64,000 nt of DNA. It comes from Hemileia vastatrix. Its lineage: Eukaryota > Basidiomycota > Pucciniomycetes > Pucciniales > Zaghouaniaceae. Position numbers and translations under genes: made by a program. The DNA lies in the NCBI GenBank assembly GCA_030280995.1, contig JASXTE010000001.1, forward strand, positions 348,501 through 412,500. Reading direction: 5' to 3'. Under the pieces are notes generated by a model, which saw only the letters and a list, made by a program, of their open reading frames with translations, did not search any database and had not been told where the DNA came from. Shown one piece after another: positions 55,988 to 64,000 of this stretch (position 1 is its first letter; each line of letters starts with the position of its first letter).

Positions 55988-57223
55988 GCTCCTGAAAAAG
56001 ATTAGAAACATAATAATAATATAAATTAATTAATAAAAATAATTTCAGATTTTTTTTTTTTTTGTCTACTAATATACTAAAAATAAAAAAAAATTAATAA
56101 ATAAAATAAAATAAAATAAAATATAAAAAATAATACAAATGGTATCCCCCAGCCAATTGATGAGCTGATCCCCTGATACCTTACCCACATCCAAGTGCAC
56201 CTTGATGTGGATACACAATTAGTTCTTTTAAATGGTTAACAGAAAACAAAATTCAAAAAAATTAGAAATTCAGAAGATAATAAAAATAATGAAACACAGA
56301 AACACATGAAATAAATAATAAATAAAAAAGAAAATAGCATTGCCCAGCCAATTGATGAGCCTTTCCCCACCAATGCTTGCCCACATCCAGGTGACCCTGA
56401 TGTGGTAACAACCTATATTTTTGATTTTATAATTTTAAACAACGCCCATACAAAAATTAAAAGAAAAAAAGAGAAAAAAAGAAAATAATCTAAAACTACT
56501 ATCTAGCAAAAAACATAACTGCAAAATCAAAGACAGTCCAGCTCCATAGATGGTCCAATAAGGGAAAGTCCGATCCATAGAAATGATCACTGAGTGGGCT
56601 CCCTCCAATAAGTAAAAATGATGGGAGACCACCAGTGATCCACCACCAATCTGAAAGAACCAAAGATAAAGAAGCCAGTCCCAAACCAGTTTAAAGTCAT
56701 AGTTGACTTGAAACCTGAATAAATAAACAACAGAACTATAATTCAACTAGGAAAAACAAAAGACTTGAGACAGACATTCTGGGGTAACTGTTCTACAGAG
56801 CAGCCAGCTCATCAGTTACCCCCACACTTGCCAAAATAAAATCTAGAAGCCCCCCCTGGGTACCTTCTAACAAAAACACAACGTCCAACACAAAAAAACC
56901 AAAACCAATAAGAGTGAAGAGACCAGCACATGAAAACCAGAGGAAATTCCAGTTTAAAGTCATAGAGGACTAAAACCTGTTAAAAGAAACCAATACTAGG
57001 GTTCAACCAAATTAAGAGAAAGGGTTGGAAACAGACAATCTGGGGTAACTGTTGATAGAGCAGCCAGACCATCAGTCACCCCTACACTTGCAAAGATCAA
57101 ATCTAGAAGCCCCACCCATTGGTACCTTCTAACAAAAAGTTTCCAACACAAAAGTTGCTCTGAAACACCACAAAAATTCCAAAACAAAAAAAGAATGTTC
57201 CATAGTTTATCCTCATTGCAGAG
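55988..57223 (-). promoter_or_regulatory. Structured 3' modules of C2
   Basis: An AT-rich simple stretch (56040-56130), two CCACATCCA-AGTG / CTTGATGTGG-type blocks after GCCAATTGATGAGC (about 56150-56215 and 56345-56410), GATCACTGAGTGG / CCACCAGTGATC (56585-56640), AGTTTA stem-loops (56686, 56950), and GGGGTAACTG / CAGTTACCCC (56781-56822, second copy 57042-57082). An AGTTTAT-CCTC-ATTGCA-GAGT motif directly follows the pol stop. Confidence 0.65.
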
Positions 57224-60200
57224 TCAATCTTCTTCATGCCTAGTGCCTCTGGGATAAAACCTCTTCACTTGGTCTGAAGCCACCCTCTTTTTAAAGACTG
57301 CACCATCCAACTCTTCCAAAACATAAGAACCTCCAGACGCCTGAGATCTGACTCTATAAGGTCCATTCCATCTGTCAGAAAACATTTTCCCCCACTGACT
57401 CTCCAAACTTCTATTATACACCAAAACCAAACAACCAGGTTTCAAGGGATTCCTGAGTCTATGAGCCAACTTCTTGTCCCAGTATCTGACTGATTGATTC
57501 CTAATCTTCATCATTCTAGAGTATGCCTTCTCCTGAAATTCCTCTCTACATTCCAACTGTTGCATCCTGGCACAGAGCAGTTCTTCTGTTGAGTGCACGT
57601 CATCCCAATCAATTCCAAGATAAGAGACAGCTTCCAAGTCCACTGGTAGAACGGCTTTTTGACCAAACATTAGCTCATAAGAAGAATAGCCAGTTGTCCT
57701 CTTCACAGTGACCCTATCAGCAAATAACACCAAGGGTAAATAATGCCTCCACTTTTCAGCACTATCTCCGCACATCTTCACCAAAGCATTCTTGATAACT
57801 TGATGGCCACTTTCAACCATGCCTTCAGCTTCAGGATAATAAGGTGTAGCCATTCTAACTTTAGAACCAACACTAGCCAAAGCTTCTTTAAATTCGGAAC
57901 CAAACTCGGGCCCACCATCAACAGTCACCAACTTCATTAACCCATACCTATAAATCCACTCCTTCTTCAAAAACTCTGCCACATTCTTGGAAGTCAAATT
58001 AACCAGAGGCACTGCCTCAACCCAACCAGACAAATCATCCCTAGCAACAATCAAGTATTTATACCTGCCCTCTTTATATGGACAGCAACCAGACTGACTC
58101 TTCCAAAAACAATTGATTCTCCAGTAGCACAGCCCACCTCTTTAGGTTTCAAGTGACTTCTTCTTTGACATTCTTCACAAGATTGAACCCAACCCTGCAC
58201 AGCCAACTTCATACCTGGCCACCAAAATCTGTCTGCTACTCTTCTATAAGTCTTCCCAAAGCCTCTATCACCAAGGTCTTCATGGGAAGACTACAAAACC
58301 AATTCTTGACCCTTCTTCTGAGTCACCACCACTTGAGGATTTGGATGTCTCCTCCTCATCAGCCGCCTTCCTGACACATAAAATCCAGGACTCTTCTTCT
58401 TGATTGCCAACCAAGTATCATCATCACAACTATCTGGCCTCTCCAAGGTCAACAGATATTCCACCAAAATAAAATAAAACCCAGACTGACCCCAGGTCTC
58501 ATCTTCAAAATCCAACAACAACACATCCAAGGGTACAATTCTGTCATCAAAATCACCAGTATGAACATGAGCCAATTGAGCAGCCTAACCAGGACACCAA
58601 TCCTTAAATTTTGGCACGTTCTTCTCTTTCCACTGAACCTTGTGAGAATCCAGTTCACTAACAAAAACACCCTTTTCCAATTTTGCGCTGTCCCAAACAA
58701 CAACTCCATCTTCATCAACAAAAACATCCTGATCACCAGAATCAAGATCAGATCCAGCCAGTTTAGCCTCTTGGGGGAGGTCAGAACAATCGTCCAGTTT
58801 AGCCTTATGGGGGAGGAGAGAAAAATCCTCAGCACCCTTTGTGCTGGCCCTAACTAGTGGAACATCTTTGTCAAACTCTTCAGCCTCAGAATCTTCATCT
58901 GTAGGTGGCCTCCTTGATAATCCATCAGTCATTGTAAAAGTTTTGCCTGGTTTGTGTACCAGGTCAAAAGAAAAATGTTGAGTAAATTCCACCCGCCTAG
59001 TCATTGGAGCATTTGGAAGACTAGGTGTATTGATCATCTGAACCAAAGATTTTGCATCCACCTGCAGCTCAAAATGCTGCACCACAAAACCATTTGTAGC
59101 TTCTTTAAAATTTTAGCTATGCCACACAATTCCAACTTAGGTTGAGAATACCTAGATTCCACCTCATTAAACACCACAAACTCAAATCTTACTGGCCTGA
59201 CCTTCCCAGTCTTATCCTCCTGAGACAAAACAGCACCAGCAGCAATATAACTTGAGTCCACTTCCAGATAAATTTTTCCAGCACCAACACCATCATCCAA
59301 CTTGTGAAGAACAATATCTTCACCAACAACCTTTTTCAACTTCTGAAAAGCCTCTTCACACTCTTCAGTCCATTCCCAATCTTCATCTTTTCTGGTCAAC
59401 CTCCTTAAAGGTGAAGCCAACAAAGAAAAATCCTTAATAAAAATCCTGACATATACACATACACCCAAAATTCCCCTGACTTCAGTAGTATTTTTAGGCC
59501 TTGGCATTGACTGAATTTTATTAATCTTCTTCTTCGCCATAATCCTTACCTCTTTACATACCACATGACTCAGAATTTCCAAAGCAGGAACACAACAACA
59601 GAATTTTGACCCTGAAATGGTCAAACCAGCCTCTTCAATCCTAAAAAACATTCTCTTTAGAGTTATTGCATATTCCCACACAAACCTCCTTATGCCAGGG
59701 TTCTCCGCTAGCACCTCATTACCATAATCAGTGGATGGTCCTTTAATTCCACCATCATCAATAAAAATACCAGCATGAGTAGGAACCTCATCCTTCAAAA
59801 TCCAAGCCATCTGTGCTTGATAAACTGCCACTGAATTAGTTGCTCCTTGAGGCAACCTAGTGAGCTGAAATCTTCCAAAGGAGTCTCAAAAATTGTGAGA
59901 GGCCTTGAATTGGTATGGAGTTCCCTCTCATCAAAACCACCCATAATATCACCCAAACCATAACACACCCTTCCAGAAAAAGCTTCTACAAAATCCTCTG
60001 CACTTGGCGGCATACCACCGTCCTAGATAGTGACTGTATTCAAGGCTTTAAGATCATGAACCACCCTCAACTTTCCATTGTGCTTCTTTACACAGAACAT
60101 CAGACTTGAGTAACTGGATGTCGATTGTTCATATAACCCATTCCTGACTCTTTCCCTATCAATCTTTACAAAATCCTCTCTAATAGCAGCTGGAATCGGA

Positions 60201-60990
60201 ATAGGTTTGATTTGCCAAGGTTCATGGCAAACCACAGGAATCACGTAAGGTTCCCCATAAGAGTGCTTCAATACACCCCTTTCCTCCTCCAAAAACGCCA
60301 CAGCTTTTTCCCTTAGCAAAGTAACGTGCAACAACAACTTCTTTTCTTCTTCAGAAAACCACCCATCAGGACCAAAATTAAAAACTTTCAACCTTTCCAT
60401 GGTCACCCTAGCTGTCTCTACAAATTCTGGAGGATTCTTCACCAAAGGAGTACAGTACGGATCTCTCGACAAAGGAGGTCTCTTCAAGGGTGGATTCAAG
60501 CCCACAGGCATAGGCTCATTGACAGGCCTAATCTTCTGCGCTACCTTCTTATACTTTGCCACTCCACCTTTAACTTGAGGCATCTTCAGGAAATCTTCAC
60601 CACTAGACCTGGAACAAAAACCAAGGGTTTCCCCATTGCTCACATGTGTGGCCAAGGTAATGTTTTTGAAAGGTGTAGAAGAAACCCTAGCAGTGCACAA
60701 TTGGGAGGACTTACTTTTAGACCCCAATCTCACCGCCCAAAACTTTTCCGCATATCTTTCAATAAAGATATATAACCAATATTCTTCTTTGAACTTTAAT
60801 TAAAAATAATTAAGAATCTTGAGAGAGAACAGAGACTTGATAAAAAACTTGATGAATACTTGCAGAGAAGAGAAACATTAAAAAGAGAAAGTTGAAAATC
60901 CACTTGGTATATCTCCAAGGGAGCTGACCTACTACAACCTGGGATTTCCTCATCTTGGGGAGAGGTTGTAGCACTAGGGTGATCATCCCT
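57224..60990 (-). pseudogene. pol: Degraded pol of C2
   Basis: Reverse transcriptase at about 60250-59500 (CYGLGDIMGG, GIFIDDGGIKG), RNase H 59400-58960 (LEVDSS, ELCG, QVDAKS), a spacer with two DLPQEAKLAG-like segments, HHCC finger and DDE integrase 58290-57560 (VTVDGGPEFG, EGMVESGHQ), and GPYRVR. Breaks: the start ATG is ATA, a TAG near 60023, a 1-nt deletion near 59870, frameshifts near 59090 and 58060, and stops near 58585 and 58290. Catalytic residues are present, so the decay is not confined to active sites. Confidence 0.9.
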
Positions 60991-60992
60991 TA

Positions 60993-63413
60993 TTACTCTA
61001 AAAAAGACAGACTCTCAATAGAGCCTGAGCCGCACTTCAAAAAACCAGAGGCAGCACCCACTTCCTTCCTTCTCCTGCAGCAGTCCATGCACTGGCACAT
61101 TGAAGATAAACTAGGCCTGGTCTCCCAACCATCCTCTCCATGGGATGATAACCTCATGTGAAGCCTCCTTTTGTCTTCACCAGTCAACTCCAAACTGATT
61201 CCCAAATCAAATTGATAACCAATTCTTGCCTGAAAATCCATCATCAATGGCCCACCCAAAACTGCTTTTACATTACCTTTAGCAATGTAAAAATGAACCT
61301 TCCCTGAGGCTCCTCCAACATCTAACTTCACAAACTCTGAAGTTCCAACCAATTCAGTGACATGGCCACCGATCCCTCTCAAATTCCCACCAATACCAGT
61401 TTTGATGGGGAGGCCCATATGAGTTGCCTCAAACAAAGAAATCAGGTATATCTGAGAACCCGAATCCACCAATGCCCTTGCCTCCCTGCCATTCAGAGTG
61501 ACATTGACATAACCCAGAGGTGCAGAAAAATGAGTTTCCAAACCCTCCCCAATTTTTTCAGCAGAATCAAAAATGTATTCTACCTCCCCAGAAGAGACCC
61601 TTCTCCTGGTCAACAAATTTTTTTGTCTATCAGACAACCCAGGACTGATAGAGTACAATTCCTAATGAGAAAGGGAAACCTGACCCTGATTCATTATTTC
61701 TAGAACAGATCCCATAACATAAGATTGGCCAGAAACTACTGGCCTCTCAAAGTTAGCCCTTGGCTTCACTACCTTCTTCACTTTTCCCTTGACATCTTCA
61801 TCAGCCTTAGCCAAAGACTCCCCATGATCAGGGATCTCCTTAAACCTTGGCCTCCTAGATCCCTCACCAGAACCTCTAAATCCAGCAGGCTTTGGCAATG
61901 AAGCCAAAGGAACATCCTCCTCAGAGTCAGAATCCACCTCCATTGGCATTGGCTCACCATTCATGTCCAATGCACCAAAACTAGGGAGGCCCATATCAGC
62001 CATACCCTTCTGCATCTTGTACAGCTCCTCTTTGCTGTACCTCTTCCTAGCTGCACTCAGCTTAGGATCCACCTTTAAAACGTTTGGCTTTGGTTGGGCC
62101 TGAGAACTGCTCTTAGGCCTACCCACCTTTCCTGCTTCCACATCACAAACACCAGCCAAGCATTCACCACTTGACTGTCCATAACAAGAATACAACTTTA
62201 AACCAAAAAAAGAAGTAGAGGAAGAGACCTTATTGACCTCCTTCCCCTTTCCCTTGACATCCTCATCTACCTTAACAGAAGACTTCCCCTGATCAGGAAT
62301 CTCCTCAAACCTTGGCCTCCTTTAATTGAGACCACCACTTCTCCTGACCAAATCAACAGGAGCCTGCTCCTCACTGGGCTTCACAAAAGAACTGTCAGGG
62401 AACGTAAAAACCCTGCCATCAAACTACACTTTTCCTTCAGACACATCTCTGTTCAGTGCCCAACAATCATTGTACCTGTGCCCCCTCCTACTGCAATAAG
62501 AGCAAACCCAAGGATCACTCCTACCAGCCCTCCTTTCAAAATCTCTAGGCTGAGAAGGTGCCTTATTAACCTTCTTGGCCTCCTGAACAAAAATGTGCAG
62601 CTGCTTTGTAAGATCAGCCAACTGCTCCACCATTGGGTCCCTCTCTTGTTTGGGAACCTGCACCAAATTCTTCTCCTCCTTCTTCTCCCTAACTTCCTCT
62701 TTAGCCAAAGCCTGACTGACTTTGCTGACATACTTGGCACACCCCTCCTGATAGGTGTCCACAGCCAATAACTTCAAATGGGCCTCAACAGCCTCCTTCA
62801 CCTTATTCAAGGCAGGCAACTTCTGATCCCCATTAGAAAGAGTCTTCATCAATTCCTTTCTTGAAAGCTCCTTCAACACATCCATCCTGACATCTCTAGC
62901 CAGGGCAGACCAAAAAACATCCTTGGCAGCATTTTCATGTGCCAGCTCCTCCACTTCCACCAAATATTCCACCACAGGATCAAACTGTAGCAGAAACTTC
63001 CTGTAACTATGTAAGTTACCAACACCACCATAATATTGCCATTCACTGACAACCTTGTTCAGATCCACCATAGTGAACCTGACACCCCATCTATCCACCA
63101 TTTCCCTACACAACAATTTCCAATCCCTCTTCTTGTAGCCAGACATGGCCACAATCTCCTTCTCCACTGATCTATCACCAATAAAGAAGATAATCTGCTT
63201 CACCATGTCCAGGTAGGAAGCACCATCCACTCCATCAGCAGTCTCATACTTCGCTAGAAACCACTTGACATCCTCCCCATTAAAACTGGTACCATCACAA
63301 GTTTTAATTCTCACACACTTTCTAACCATCACAGAAGGAGGACCATCCCCCCCACTGACAGTCACCACAGGAATAGCAGAACCAGAAGCCACTCCTCCTG
63401 ACCAAAACACCAA
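60993..63413 (-). pseudogene. gag: Gag-protease of C2, broken after gag
   Basis: Gag (63413-62424) is open for 329 codons, though the ATG expected upstream is lost; the first in-frame ATG is at 63329. It has the capsid-like region FNGEDVKWFLAKYE...LDMVKQI and a CCHC knuckle CSYCSRRGHRYNDC near the end. A TAG follows, then a TAA near 62325, a linker with KRYSKEELYKMQKGMADMG, a TAG near 61660, and the protease with ARALVDSGSQIYLISLF (catalytic DSG kept), GIGG and GGPLMMDF. It ends in TAA at 60993. Confidence 0.88.
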
Positions 63414-63462
63414 AAAGAGCCAACCAAAGAAAACAGAGATTCCACAGAACTAGCAAGTTCTA

Positions 63463-63479
63463 CCCCACGTTGGGCGCCA
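63463..63479 (-). other. Primer-binding site of C2
   Basis: CCCCACGTTGGGCGCCA on the + strand, four nucleotides from the LTR and identical to that of family A. Confidence 0.8.
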
Positions 63480-63483
63480 GAAA

Positions 63484-64000
63484 TTTAGACAATCCTATAG
63501 TACTAGCTATAGGCCTTGACCAAGGGAGTTGGAGAAAAACCAGAGATAAAATCCCCTGTCCCTTTAGAAAAAAAGAGTGAGATTTACTTGCTAAAGTAAG
63601 TTGGTTCCTGTTTTGCTAAAGCTCCTGTTCAACACACTTGACTGCTTGATGAGCCAAGAAAGTAGTCCCAGATAGACTACCAGACCAAAGAACTGAAATG
63701 TAGAACAAAGTCCACACCAGAGACAGCAAAGATACTTGATGTAGGCTGCAAATCCACACCAGAGACAGCAATAATACTTGCTATAGCTTGCAAGACTATA
63801 ACAGAGAAAACAGTTGCCAAAGTTAAGTTAAATGAAGAACTCACTTGCAACAAACACAGCCAATTGTGTCCAGAAAACAGTGAAAACTGAGTGAGGAACA
63901 ATGATATCACCTCCGGATGGTTGTATGATGATTAAGGTTGCCCCAAACTGTCTTATTCACTATGTACACACAGACCACTAACTAAGAGCCCATGCGCACC
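63484..64000 (-). repeat. 5' LTR of C2, partial
   Basis: Starts TTTAGACAATCC where other copies have TGTAGACAATCC, so the U5 end is ...AA rather than ...CA. The remainder lies beyond the window. Confidence 0.92.

Larger units (their letters stand above)
51896..64000 (-). mobile_element. Gypsy-like element C2 (runs off the window)
   Basis: 3' LTR, antisense genes 1 and 2, stem-loop modules, pol, gag-protease, primer-binding site and the first 517 nt of the 5' LTR. Over about 515 comparable LTR bases I count about six differences (near 99 percent identity), so insertion was fairly recent, yet gag-pol is broken in many places. Confidence 0.93.

Overview
This 64-kb window is repeat-derived fungal DNA. 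I found no clear single-copy host gene and no rRNA or tRNA gene. Short spliceosomal introns (53-78 nt, GTAAGT donors, TACTAAC or CTGAC-type branch points, T-rich acceptors), Ty3/Gypsy retrotransposons including a chromodomain, Harbinger-type DNA transposons and fungal Zn2Cys6-type finger genes point to a filamentous fungus. I infer a TE-bloated basidiomycete, most plausibly a rust (Pucciniales); the species cannot be read from the sequence.

Layout. Positions 1-33642 form a nest. A Gypsy remnant of family C in + orientation (30980-33642) was entered by a family-B element (- strand, internal region 19371-28640, LTR 28641-30979 on the right). B's left LTR was then entered by a chromovirus D (+ strand, ending at 8025) and by a young family-A element, A2 (8072-18372). 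D carries an A insertion (A1, 1-1350) and a Harbinger-like element H1 (3189-6885). B's right LTR carries a solo A LTR (29313-30434). Positions 33643-42056 hold two degraded Harbinger-type loci, a TIR element T1 (34441-36868) and a solo C LTR. Positions 42057-64000 hold two long family-C copies on the - strand: C1 (5' truncated) and C2 (5' LTR running off the window).

Main result. Between pol and the 3' LTR, families B and C carry a two-gene cassette transcribed antisense to the retrotransposon. Each gene encodes an N-terminal Zn2Cys6-like cluster. In B both genes are intact (271 aa with three exons, 247 aa with two exons) although B's own gag-pol has at least eight in-frame stops. Chromovirus D has a single antisense gene in the same position. 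The second striking signal is a family of short stem-loops, AGTTTA followed by a 4-bp stem, a 6-nt loop and the stem partner. The stem changes in a compensated way (AGTC/GACT, CCTC/GAGG, GGTC/GACC). The motif occurs dozens of times, directly after gag and pol stop codons, in arrays in the 3' region, and inside coding sequence. Larger stem-loop modules with compensated changes accompany it.

Family A is the youngest (about 5 differences between two 1.1-kb LTRs) and has open gag and pol, but I see no protease, no zinc knuckle and no antisense cassette, so it may depend on other elements. Element names A, B, C, D, H and T are local to this window.
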